From: Nyssa sinensis | Taxonomy: Eukaryota > Streptophyta > Magnoliopsida > Cornales > Nyssaceae | NCBI GenBank assembly: GCA_008638375.1 | Contig: CM018035.1 | Span: 24,354,807-24,418,806 of the forward strand | Length of the DNA: 64,000 nucleotides | Reading direction: 5' to 3' | Shown here: positions 34,801 to 45,900 of the stretch, piece by piece | How positions within the stretch are numbered: position 1 is the first letter of the stretch | Layout of the letters: the number at the start of each line of letters is the position of its first letter | The notes under the pieces: model-generated | The model's database searches: none | The model's input: only the letters and a program-made list of their open reading frames with translations | What the model was told of the DNA's origin: nothing | Made by a program: the position numbers and the translations under genes

Positions 34801-37800
34801 GATATCCCGCTACACCGGTTTAATTGTTGATGGTGTTCGATTTCACACAAGGGAACGTGAGGTCAGTCAGGCGAACACAGAATAGTGGGGTCTTTGTTCA
34901 AGGAGATGGTGACGCAGGATAAACTGTAGAATACTATGGTGTTTTACAAGACATCATACAGTTACATTATTGCTACGATCATTCTGTGTATATTTTTAAA
35001 TGTGATTGGTGGGATGTAAGTAATAAAAAGACTGGAATGCAGATCGATAAGCACTTCATAAGTGTTAATACGTCACGTACGACATTTAAAGATGATCCTA
35101 ATGTTTTGGCATCTCAAGCAAAACAAGTTTTTTATTTGAAGGACACAAAAATCAGAGGTGATTGGCATGTTGTCCAAAAAATAAAATCTAAAAATAGTTT
35201 ATGATGTACTAGAAGTTGGCGAGGGAGATGAAGACTTGGAGAGGATTGAGGAGGCACTACAAGAAGAGTCTCAATCTACCCACGATAGTGTTGTCCGACA
35301 TGATCAGGAAGATGTTACTTCGTATTTGTAACACCCCGACCTGATTAATTAATAATTAGTCCACTAATTATTAATTAGAAACAAGATAACAAATAATTAA
35401 GAAAATTTATCAGGACTTTCGATAAATTACAATGGACTAGTAAAATGATTAAATGCACGAAGAAGCGATGTAAAATATTGATTTGAATCGTTTGGGGCAA
35501 AATATAAAATTCCGATAGCCAAACAAGGCCTTCAATTAAAACATAGAAAAAGGGCCAAAAATGCAATGGACAAGTCTTGAACCCTTGACCCAAAAGAGCA
35601 AGAAAACTTAATCCCAAAAAGTTTACCATTTGGCTACAAGCACTTTTGTGCTTTATTATACATATAATATATATACATATACAATATATAAGGTCCAAGT
35701 TTTGAATATTAACAATGAGGTGGCAGCCCCTCATTGAATCCCACCTTTCCTCATTGTTTTCCTACAATAATAGGTGTATATATATATATATATATATATG
35801 CCTATACCTATATATGAGACCTAATGATGATAACTTATCTAGAGGGAGAGGGTTGAGTGTAGGAAAAGAGAAAATGAGTGTGTTGTGTGCATAAAACAGT
35901 GCAAGCCATACCTTGTGTGATGTGAATGTGATGGCAGATCTGTTAGAGAAAGAGAGAGGGCTGCTAGAGAGATATTGTGTGAGAAATTGTGTGTGCATGC
36001 ATGTGTTTCTAAGCTTCACATGGAAGTGCTCAAGGGGCTTGAGAGGAATCAGAATTAGGCCACAGGAAGAGAGGCAACCACTGTCCGAAAGGTAAACTCC
36101 AAAAACTGTTTGAAATTTTGTTTAGAATCTGCCACTATTTTCGGATGTTTTGGACCCTGTAAACTGCATGATTAGGATTATCTTGGACCCGAGTAATATC
36201 AGGAATCGATTGGGAAGGCCAATAGGGTTTGTAACACACCAAACTGTAAAAATCTGCCATGGATGACCTTCCCTGTAGTAGGTCTGAAATGATCTGTAAG
36301 AAACCTGTTTTTGACACTGAAGACTTGATCTAGACTATTTTAGCATCTCAAAAACACTGATCCGCAACCCAAAATCACATAGGAAGACCCTCTAATCACG
36401 AGTTACAGGTTCGGGTTTAAAACCCAACCTCACCAAAACCTCGATTAAACCTAATTTTGTTGATAGGGACTTGAGACCCCTGATTCGTGGATCACCAAGA
36501 ACCAAATATCGAAGGATTTGGTTGAGAAATGAAGGCATACAATGAAGTTGCTTGTCCCACGATAATGGTGATGGACCGAGCTCCATGCGTAGTTTCGAGC
36601 CACGGAATGAATGCCAAAATGTTGGCTTGACTTCCTAGAAATGTTTTGGAAGCAATAGTAGAGGGAATCCGTACCTGAAATGCCACAAAATTGAGAAAAC
36701 ATGAAATCGGGATTTAGGGCAAAACTGGGGGGGAGAAGAGGAAGACGATGAACAATGCGGGCCAGACTTTGGGTCAGTTTCGGGTTCAGGTCGGGACCCG
36801 ACCCGCCTTATAAACGGTTAAGTGAAGACAGCACCGTTTTGAGTAAAGTGTTTTAATTTATTAAAACCTGAAATCAGCCTGTTTGGTCTCTGGGATAAGA
36901 AATTGGAATTCAGTTTTAGAATAAACCAAACTAGTGAATAAGGGGCCAATTGGGTTTAATAGGAACATTGTATTCCGGTTTTCTGAAGAAGGGTGAACCG
37001 GCTGGTTTACTATAATTAAGGACCGGTCTAGGGTTTTGTTTCGGAAACCAACCGGTCCAGGGGCATGAATTGAAAGGATTTGAACCGAAATTTTACTTAT
37101 TTACATTCTTACCCCACCAGTTCTGGATATTTGAACTCTGGCCCAATTTTTAAAAAGTTTATGCATTTAAACCCCTGAAAAATAATTAAATAATTATTTT
37201 ATTAATTAGGTAAAATTACCATTTTACCCTCGGACACTAAGCGACCTAGACGAAGTCCAAATTAAATAAATAAATAGTGTATTTTCACTATTTTGAGCAT
37301 TCCGGACTCAATGGCGGAGTCTGATTTGGGAAATTAAGCCCCGAAAAATAAAGACACGTAAATGATAAATGACTGTACTGCCCCTAATGATTTGTGAGAC
37401 CAAATAAAAAGAAAAGATAGTTCATTTTGATTATGTTGGGCATTCTAGACTCAACAGTGGAGTCCGATTTATGAAACTAAGTTCCGAAACATACAGACAC
37501 GCAATTGGTAAATGATTGAATTGCCCCTAATGATACCCAAGGCTAATTAAACACAAAAGATAGTCCAATTTAACTATGTCAGGACATTCTGGACCCAATG
37601 GTGAGGTCCATTTTATGCACTGAGGTCCCAAAAATTAGCTATGGCATGTGAAATTACCAAAATGTCCCTAATGCTATACGAGGCCCGAATAAATTCTAAA
37701 TTGGACAAAATTGATACCAATTAAAGCCCAAACACTCGTGAAACTGTACATATGATTAAATGATGAATCGTGGTTAGAATTTTAGGAAACGTAAAATGAC

Positions 37801-40168
37801 CAAAATACCCCTCAGCATGGTAAGTGCAAAGTAGAGGCCGAATAAAGGTCAATCTGATCTAATGAATTATCATAAGCATAATTATGAAAATCGAAGGGCT
37901 AAATATGACTCCAGAACAGTCAACGTGTAAAATGAAAAATGACCGATGCGTCCCGATGATCAAAAACAGATACCAAATGAAGTCCAAAGGACTCAAAAAT
38001 TTATATATACGATATGTGGACTATTCTGAGGACCATGATAGGGTCCTGGGAAAGAATGACAAAATTACCATTTTTCCCTCTAAGGGCAAATAAGTGCTTA
38101 ATTGATAACGACTGGAGTCAAAATGACTTAAAATATTATTCGGACAGCTGCTAAGCCTATTTAAGGAATTTAATAACATAAGTTGAAACCCAATGAGTGG
38201 GTAATAGGCCAATGAACTTAATTAGGCCATCTGATAGACTCCTATGATGATGAATAAGACATGAATGAATGAATTCTGATCTATATGAAATTAATGATGA
38301 TTATTCAAGCTATGCAAGGAAATGCCTAAAGTATTTGGAGATCATCAGAGTATTTGTAAATGGAGAATATGACACTAAGAAACTGAGGTAAGTAAATCTG
38401 AACTTTGTTATATGGTCCTTCCTCAGCCAGTCACACTTATTTTCATATGCTGCCAAATTTGTATTCTATCACTACCCAATGTACCTGATTTGAGGCCAAT
38501 CGACTTGTGGTTATCAATTATGCCTGTTCTTTGGATTCGACTTGCTTGCTTGCATCATTGTGAACTTGATCACTGATACTTGAGCATTGTTGTACTATCA
38601 TGCCATGACCTGATCTTGTGATATATCCTATTGATAGAAATCTTGTTATTCCACACACTTCATGACTCGTTGATTATGATATCAATTGTTTTGTACGGTT
38701 GTACATTCAGTGTGGAATTTTATGGATCATGATATTTGGCATGTACCCTGGGGTTATCCTCAGTCACAATGGCCCATCTATTCATAGATTACGGGGGGGA
38801 AAGACCCTTTGGGTTCTTGTATGTCCTTCGGGACTTGTAGAGAAAAGAGCTCTAACGCTTTTCAGAGAGCCCGAGGAACCGAGGCGGATCTGAGCATGCG
38901 TTTTAGTGGGGTATGCCGGGCCCCGGGTGATTCATGCATATCTGGGTTATTAGAACTCGATGATGATTTATTATTGTAATCGTTGAATGATCATATTCTA
39001 TGCCCTGTGAATGATCATATTATTGCAATCAGGTTATACTTTACTTGATGATCATGTATCCTTAGTACTCGTTGAATGATCATATTCTATGCAAGCATGT
39101 CATATTTTTGATTGGCTATCGTAATTGTTGTGGCAGTAGATTATCATGATTGGCTAGATCCTGGTTGTTGGATTCATTGTTACTATCTTCTTATATCTTA
39201 TTTTGGGATAAGCCTTTTGGACCCTCGGGTCATTGTTACGCATCTTGGTGACTGGCTATGTATTTCTTGTTGCTCATTTGGCTATTGGTTATCTGTTATC
39301 CCTTTCTTCTACTTTTCTTGTGAACTAACCCTGACCCATGGCAAAGCTAGGAATTTACTTACTGAGCTTGTTTAAGCTTATTCCATTTATCTAACATTTT
39401 TTCAGGTGACATTATGTGGGATGAAATGCAATGAGATAACTAGTGGAACTAGTGATGCACAATGAACGACACTGACGAGATGAACTCCAAGTCAGATTGA
39501 CTATGTACTGTATAAGGTTAAGTACCCAATTGTATTATAATATTACATCATTAGTGATGAGGTTAGCCCAGTATGTCGGATCACTATGATTAAGTGGTAC
39601 TTGTAGATATTCTGATTGTTGATAATTGGAGATGAGTTTGATTTGTTGAACTGTATTGGTGTAACTTCCGCTTTAAGCAATTTATTGATATAGAATGGAT
39701 GCATTGGAGCATGTATATCGATACTTTAGAGATATTTGGTGATTGATTTTAGACGTGCTCTAATGTGATTGGATGAATTGCATTTCAATTTAAAAAGGTT
39801 TTAATTTTTGCTATTTTGAATCCTACATTTAAAATGCAATTCATTATAAAGTTCAGAAGTTACCTTTGGTTGGTCGTATTGACGGCGAGAAAAATCGGCA
39901 AGGTGGCCAACTGGCATCACGTCCTCGAGATCCGCGTAGGGTGGGTTTCGGGTCGTGACAGTATTGGTTGAATAGAACTGATGTAGAACCAGATCATGTC
40001 CTAGCTTCCGACGTCACCAATACCACACAATTAGATCCGAGGGATGCAACTTTCATTAATGATGATGATGACGAGGAAAGTGATTTTGATGATGATACAT
40101 TGTTAGAGTATTGTACCGAGAATGAAGAAATTTTAAGAACAGATGATGATACAGACTCAGATGAATAA
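31837..40168 (+). pseudogene. CACTA transposase (TNP2/TNPD type), disrupted
   Basis: The large transposase of the CACTA group, which cuts the element out. The N-terminal transposase-associated domain begins MDKSLMDLRG with cysteines CPCRRCNN (about 31837-32060). Next come LGCDKFSKLDFLVKLLHIK (32270) and LGLGYIPIHACKNDC (32450), then the TNP2 core (LLVPYNLPPWKCMKEPF near 32860, IPGLKSPGNEIDV near 32935). DUF4218-like (33640-34470) and DUF4216-like (34986-35204) parts follow. A frameshift lies near 32090, and there are stops at 32423, 32558, 33653 and elsewhere. A solo LTR (35327-39960) splits the last part; the acidic C-terminus resumes at 39966 and ends at 40168. Nonfunctional. Confidence 0.85.
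35327..39960 (+). mobile_element. Solo LTR, giant-LTR family 2 (4.6 kb), inside the CACTA transposase
   Basis: It starts TGTAACACCCCGACC and ends TTCGGGTCGTGACA, with a perfect GTATT duplication on both sides (35322-35326 and 39961-39965). It aligns inverted and end to end with 54091-58957; shared words include 'GACCCATGGCAAAGCTAG' and 'GTCCTTCGGGACTTG'. There is no primer-binding site and no gag or pol. 37290-38100 is a series of degenerate units of about 140 bp built around 'CATTCCGGACTCAATGG' and 'TTGCCCCTAATGAT'. Removing it restores the transposase frame. A LARD-like element of unknown structure is the alternative to a solo LTR. Confidence 0.87.
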
Positions 40169-40385
40169 TTGTAATAGGTGTTACATGTGTTAGGATCAAG
40201 TGTAATGGATTTTTAATTTTATGATGTAAAGGATATTTAATTTTATGATGTAATGGATATTCAATTTTATGATGTAATGGATATTCAATTTTATGATATA
40301 ATGGGTATTCATTTTTACTTCAATAAGGATTTTAATTTTTATGATTAAATAGAAACAATTTTATTTTAAAAATTTCTTTGTAGAT

Positions 40386-41990
40386 ATGGTTGGACCAAGT
40401 TCACGCAGACGTACAATTATGACGGACCCATCGACCCCTTCCCCCTCATCTGCAGGGTCGACCTGGTCCTGCCGTCGATGGTATGCATAGTTTCCTTTTT
40501 TATTAATGATTATATAAATATGGTATTAACTGTTTTGATTTAATTTTTTCTAAAGCTTCGGCCAGCACCTCTATACGAGGGCACGGTAGGTCGAAGAACC
40601 GAAGTTTACAGGCTCAAATAGAGGTAGCAAGGGGCACGCAACTTTGGATTGAGCTACCTCCGGGCTTGCTGAAGCCTGTTGGTGGGTGGGCACAACAGTT
40701 CACCATTGAGGTCAGCATCATTTGCCGACTACACGCCCCACTCCATATTAGTGAACTGGAGTCTCGTCACCGACGAAGAGCGACGGGATATTCATGCACA
40801 TATCTTCGTATGTATTTTATTATTGTATTCAACTAAATTTTAACATATCTAATGCCATAATGTTTTGACAATGACATGCTTTACAAGAGAAGTTTGACAT
40901 CGATCTCCACCTGCCTCATGTCGCGAAGGCAGGTGGATCGTTACTTGGGAACTCGTTTTAGGGACCATCAACATAAGCTCCACATGCACTACGAGGTGGA
41001 GGTGACAGCTGGTAGAGAGCCTCGCGACAGACCCTACAGGGGGTTGACGGTGGAGGATTGGATGTTACTATACGACTGGTTCACTAGTAATGCATTTTAG
41101 GTAAAAATTGTCAAAACTACTTTTGTTGTATGATAAATCATTGTCGTTTATACTAACCTTCTTTGTTTTGGCCAAGTGTAGGAACTTATTAAGAAAAATA
41201 GCGAGAGCAGAAGCAAGCAAAAGATGACCCATTGTGGTGGATCACGTTCTTTTGTTAGGTATAGGTATGAGATGGTAAGTTAATAAATGTATCAATTTCT
41301 TATTGTTTAATGTATTCATGAAATCAATCTTCACAAGCTACTATTTATTTGCTGCAGCGAGACCAGGAGACCAGGTGCACCACCCAGCCCCATTGAGTTG
41401 CACATGACGCACTACAATCCCGAGAAGGGTTGGACTGGGCCTGAAGCTCAGCGGCTTTATGTAAGTTGGAAAAGATTTATATACCACTATTACTAATTTA
41501 ATATTAATCTAAAATGTTTATAAGTAGTAACATATATTTATGTTTTTATAGGAGGAGATGGTCGAGCTGTGTGTTCAGCCGACCCCTAAAGGTGAGCATC
41601 CGCCGACCGATGACCAGATATGGGAGAATTTTTTGGGAAAGAGGCACGGATATTTGCATGGCTTAGGGAGTGGGATGGAGCCGACGGCATCGTCCTCTAT
41701 CGTCAAGAGCGATGCAAGGTTTCATGTAGCCACCTAGAGAGCTGAGGTAGCCGAGAGATTGAATGAAAAGATGAAGGCTCAGATGACATAGCTCGAGGAG
41801 TGCCAGACCCAGCTAGAGGCTCTTATACAGACGATCCTCAGCCAGCAGGGAGGCTCTGTTTCAGCCTTGGCAAGTTTCAGCTCCAAAAATGCCTATTTTG
41901 CGATTTTGACAGACCAAAATATTGGATATTGGCCTAACTACACTGAAAACCCCATCACACACCTTATAAATGATAAAATAGACTTGCACG
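40386..41990 (+). pseudogene. CACTA TNPA-like protein gene (Transposase_24 type), six candidate exons
   Basis: Likely the second CACTA protein, which binds sub-terminal repeats. Candidate exons: 40386-40480, 40556-40807, 40889-41100, 41182-41274, 41358-41460 and 41552 to about 41990, all with GT..AG borders. Recognisable words are RLH-like KLHMHYEVEV and GLTVEDWMLLYDWF (exon 3), KMTHCGGSRSFVRYRYEM (exon 4), the tHYNPEKGWTGPEA stretch (exon 5) and a coiled-coil-like tail AERLNEKMKAQ (exon 6). At least two in-frame stops lie in exon 6 (about 41737 and 41788), and exon 2 changes frame. The exon 6 frame continues into the first unit of the 161-bp array. Confidence 0.6.
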
Positions 41991-43655
41991 AACTTACGAC
42001 ACTCAGTTAGGATGCCCTAGTTTGAAACTTATGCAAGTTTCAGCTCCAAAAAGGCCTATTTTGGGGTTTTGACGGACCAAAATGCCGGATATCGGCCTAA
42101 CTACACCAAAACCCCATCACACACCTCATAAATGATAAAATAGACTTTCACGAACTTATGACACTCAGTTTGGATGCCCAGTTTGAAACTTATGCAAGTT
42201 TCAACTCTAAAAAGGCCCATTTTGGGGTTTTGACCAATCAAAACACTGTATATCGGCCTACCAACCTTGAAACCATATCACACACCTCAAAAATGATAAA
42301 ATAGACTTGCATGAACTTACAAAACTCAGTTCGGATGCCTGATTTGAAATTTATGCAAGTTTTAGCTCCAAAAAGGCCCATTTTGGGGTTTTGACTAGAC
42401 CAAAAATGTCGAATATCAGCTTAACTACATCAAAACCCCATCACACACCTCAAAAATGATAAAATAGACTTGCAAGAAATTATGACACTTGATTTGGATG
42501 CCCTGGTTTGAAACTTATGCACGTTTTAACTCCAAAAAGGCCCATTTTGGGGTTTTGAAGGACCAAAATGCTAGATATCAGCCTAACTACACCGAAACCC
42601 CATCATACACCTCAAAAATTATAAAATAGACTTGCACGAACTTACGGCACTCGGTTTGGATGCCCGGTTTGAAACTTATGCAAGTTTCAGCTCTGAAAAG
42701 GCCTATTTTGGAGTTTTGACGAACCAAAATGCTGGATATCAGCCTAACTACACTGAAATACCATCAAAAACCTCAAAAATGATAAAATAGACTTATACGA
42801 ACTTACGACACTCGGTTCAGATGCCCGGTTTGAAACTTATGCAAGTTTCAGCTCCAAAAAGGCTCATTTTGGGATGTTGACAGACCTAAACACCAGATAT
42901 CAGCCTACCGACCACAACATCCATCACAGAGCTCATAAATGATAAAATAGACTTGCATGAACTTACGGCACTCAATTTGGATGCCTGATTTGAAACTTAT
43001 GCAAGTTTCAACTCCTAAAAAAGGTGCATTTTTGGGATTTTGACAGACCAAAACACTGGATATCGGCCTACCAACTTCAAAACCCCATCACACACCTAAA
43101 AAATAACAAAATAGACTTTCAAAAACTTAAAACAATCAGTTCAGATGCCCGGTTTGAAACTTATGCAAGTTTTAGCTCCGAAAAAGCCCATTTTGGGGTT
43201 TTGACAGACCAAAATGCCGGATATCAGCCTAACTATACCAAAACCCCATCACACACCTCAAAAATGATAAAATAGACTTGCACAAACTTACGGCACTCGG
43301 TTCGGATCACCGGTTTGAAACTTATGCAAGTTTTTACTTCAAAAGGCCTATTTTGGGGTTTTGACGGACCTAAACACCGGATATCAACCAAACGAGCCCA
43401 AAACCCCATCAAACACCTTAGAAATGATAAAATAGACTTGCACGAACTTACGACACTCGGTTCGGATCAACGGTTTGAAACTTGTGCAAGTTTTTGCTCC
43501 GAAAATGCCTATTTTGGGGTTTTGACGAACCAAAATGCCGGATATCAGCCTAACTATCCTGAAACCCCATCACACACCTCACAAATGACAAAATAGACTA
43601 TCACAAACTTACGGCAATCAGTTCGGATCAGTGGTTTGCAACTTATGCTACTTTA
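41865..43655 (+). repeat. Tandem array, about eleven 161-bp units, in the CACTA element
   Basis: The anchor CAAGTTT (or CACGTTT) recurs at 41871, 42034, 42195, 42356, 42520, 42681, 42842, 43002, 43166, 43327 and 43487, so spacing is 160-164 bp; a partial unit ends near 43650. Each unit has 'GCCTATTTTGGGGTTTTGAC', 'CCCCATCACACACCTC', 'AATGATAAAATAGACTTGCA' and 'TTGAAACTTATG'. The sequence has minisatellite or satellite character. Frames of 83-93 codons in it are by-products: 161 is not a multiple of 3, so each unit changes phase. Confidence 0.95.
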
Positions 43656-44095
43656 TGCCGTTCTTACTATTTATGCATGCAAAAAAAAAAAAAAAACTAT
43701 TCACATTCTATGTTCATATATATTTAATAATTGTTTTAATATATATTATTTGATCTTTATTTCAGATTGATTAGGATTATTGCACCGCCGTCTTTATGTT
43801 TTGCATTGGAACTTGTTATTTTTATTTGTTTTTTTCTTTTCATGGACATCTATAGTTTATATTTTTTAAGATAATTTTTTATTTTTCTATTTCTTGTTAA
43901 ATTGTACTTTTACAAATGTACATAATTATTATAATATATATATATATGAATGTATTTTTATTTTTTAATATATTCATTTCAGAATGCTTGAATTTTATTG
44001 TATATCAGGATGATTGATACAGGTTTAAACAGTGATAAAACAACAAATAAAACAAAGCAACTATGGTTTAAAAAAAAAAAATATATATATTTTAG
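43656..44095. other. AT-rich CACTA 3' region, no gene
   Basis: Poly-A and TA-rich DNA between the tandem array and the right sub-terminal repeats. Nothing else is recognised. Confidence 0.6.
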
Positions 44096-44549
44096 CGATG
44101 CACACAAATGCGTCGCTAAAAGTAAAGAAATAAATTTATAGCGACGCTTTACATTCGTCGCTAAAGAGTGACAATACACTATTAATGACGCACACAATGC
44201 GTCGCTAAAGATTACAATTAGCTACGCACACTCTGTGTGTAGCAAAAGGTTACAATTAATGACGCACACTCTATGCGTCGTTAAAATCTATCATTAGCGA
44301 CGCACGTTGCGTCCGTGTATAGTATTTGCGACTCCCTTAGCCCAATTATTAACGACGCACTATGAACGTCGCTAATAGTTACCTTTAGCAATGCCAAAGG
44401 ATGTGTGCGTTGCTAATACTATTAGCGACATGACTAGTTGCGACGTCTTTAGCGACGCCCCTTTGTGAGTTGCAAAAGCTTTTAGCGATGGATTTTACCA
44501 CTACTAGCGACGCACATGTGCGTCGCTAATAGTGCCTTTTCTTGTAGTG
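44096..44549 (+). repeat. CACTA right sub-terminal palindromes and terminus
   Basis: About ten short imperfect palindromes of the form TTAGCGACGCAC..GTGCGTCGCTAA fill this stretch, the last and cleanest just inside the terminus (44503-44532). The terminus reads CTTTTCTTGTAGTG. In En/Spm the corresponding repeats bind TNPA. Confidence 0.85.
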
Positions 44550-44552
44550 TGG

Positions 44553-45900
44553 GTTGAGTCTTTGTTCTAAAGTCTCTAAAGGCTGACGTTTTTCGAGATT
44601 TTCATCATTCACGTTTAGTAGTGCACCTAGGGGGCACTAAGATGTACCATGATTTACGTCGCCCGTATTGGTGGACGGGGATGAAGGAAGATGTCGTACA
44701 GTTTGTATCAATATGTCTCACGTGCCAACAGGTTAAGGCCGAGCACTAGAGACCTGGGGGTTTGTTACAGCCATTGCCAGTGGCTAAGTAGAAGTGGGAG
44801 TTTATTACTATAGATTTTGTGATGGGTCTTCAGAGGTCACCTAGAGGTCACGATGCAATGTGGGTTATTGTTGACTGGTTGATGAAGTCCGTACATTTCC
44901 TACCAATTAGAGTGACTGATTTAGTGGATGTCCTTAATAGGTTGTATATTCGAGAGATAGTACGACTACATGGGATTCCTATTTCCATTATTTTAGATCA
45001 AGATCCACTTTTCATTGCACGATTTTGGCAGAGTCTTCAGACAGCTTTGGGGACTCAGCTACTATTTAATACTGCTTTCCATCCCTAGACTGACGGTTAG
45101 TCAGAGCGGACTATCCAGATACTTAAGGATATGCTTAGGACGTGTGTTATGGATTTCAGGGGTAGTTGGGAGGATGACCTTGCTCTAGTAGAGTTTGCCT
45201 ATAACAACAGCTATCAGTCTAGTATCGAGATGGCACCCTTCAAGGCATTGTATGACAGGCCATGCTGTTCACCAATATGTTGGACCGAGGTAAGGGAGAT
45301 GGCTGCTTTAGGGCCTGACATAGTCTATGAGACCACGGAGAAGATACAAATGATTTGGCATCGTTTGATGACAGCACAGAGCCGTCAAAATAGTTATGTA
45401 GACAGGAAGCGATGACCTCTGTTATTTGATGTTGGGGGACATGTATTCCTCAAGGTAGCCCCACAACGGGGATTGAGCAGATTCGAGCGTAGCGAAAAAC
45501 TATCGCCATGGTTTATAGGGCCATTTGAGATCCTTGAGAGGGTTGGTGAAGTGGACTATCGGTTAGCACTACCGCCACAGTTATCTGGGGTTCATGATGT
45601 CTTTCATGTATTGATATTGAAGAAGTATGAGCCTGACCCTTTACATGTACTCAATTGGGTCAATCTTCAAGTGGAGGGTGATGTTTCTTATAATGAGAGG
45701 CCTGTAGAGATATTGGACTCAAGGGACCAGGTTTTGTGGGGCAAGACCATCCCTTTGGTCAAGCTTCTTTAGAGCCACCACGGGGTCGAGGAGACCACTT
45801 GAGAGCGCGAGGCTGAGGTCCACGCTAGGTATCTAGAGTTGTTTGTTCATAGAGGTACGTTTCTAAATTTTGGGATGAAATTTCTTTAAGGGGTGAAGAA
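44553..45900 (+). pseudogene. Chromovirus pol: integrase and chromodomain-like tail remnant
   Basis: The frame continues from before the CACTA. It has the zinc-binding HHCC region (HHSRLVVHLGG to CLTC, 44603-44730) and the catalytic D, D35E set: D at 44813, D at 44996, E at 45104, with exactly 35 residues between the last two. FAYNNSYQSSIEMAPFKALY then matches the usual post-core stretch. The end resembles a chromodomain (PVEILDSRDQVLWGKTIPLVK). Stops include 44748, 44789, 45088, 45098 and 45413, and more lie in the chromodomain region. Polypurine AAGGGGTGAAGAA (45888-45900) stands right before the 3' LTR. Confidence 0.87.
45888..45900 (+). promoter_or_regulatory. Polypurine tract of the chromovirus
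   Basis: AAGGGGTGAAGAA directly abuts the LTR start TGTAAAGATT, as expected of the plus-strand primer site. One T interrupts the purines. Confidence 0.75.

Larger units (their letters stand above)
28563..44549 (+). mobile_element. CACTA (En/Spm) DNA transposon, 16 kb, inserted in chromovirus pol
   Basis: The ends are CACTACAAAAATG (left) and, read inward from the right, CACTACAAGAAAAGGCAC. The 3-bp duplication TGG flanks it (28560-28562 and 44550-44552). Inside each end are many short sub-terminal repeats of the word AGCGACGCAC. It carries two genes typical of En/Spm elements, a TNP2-type transposase and a TNPA-like protein. Removing it and one TGG rejoins the chromovirus pol frame. It holds a 4.6-kb solo LTR, so its own length was about 11.3 kb. 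Both genes have stops. Confidence 0.92.

Noticed and set aside
36392..36702. Three overlapping minus-strand frames
   Set aside because: Located in the giant solo LTR, in different frames, with no recognisable domain.
43024..43596. Open frames of 83 and 93 codons that look like a repeated protein
   Set aside because: They are read from the 161-bp tandem units; unit length is not a multiple of three and stops appear in most units.
41865..43655. CRISPR-like regular repetition
   Set aside because: The units are contiguous 161-bp tandem repeats without unique spacers, in a plant transposon.
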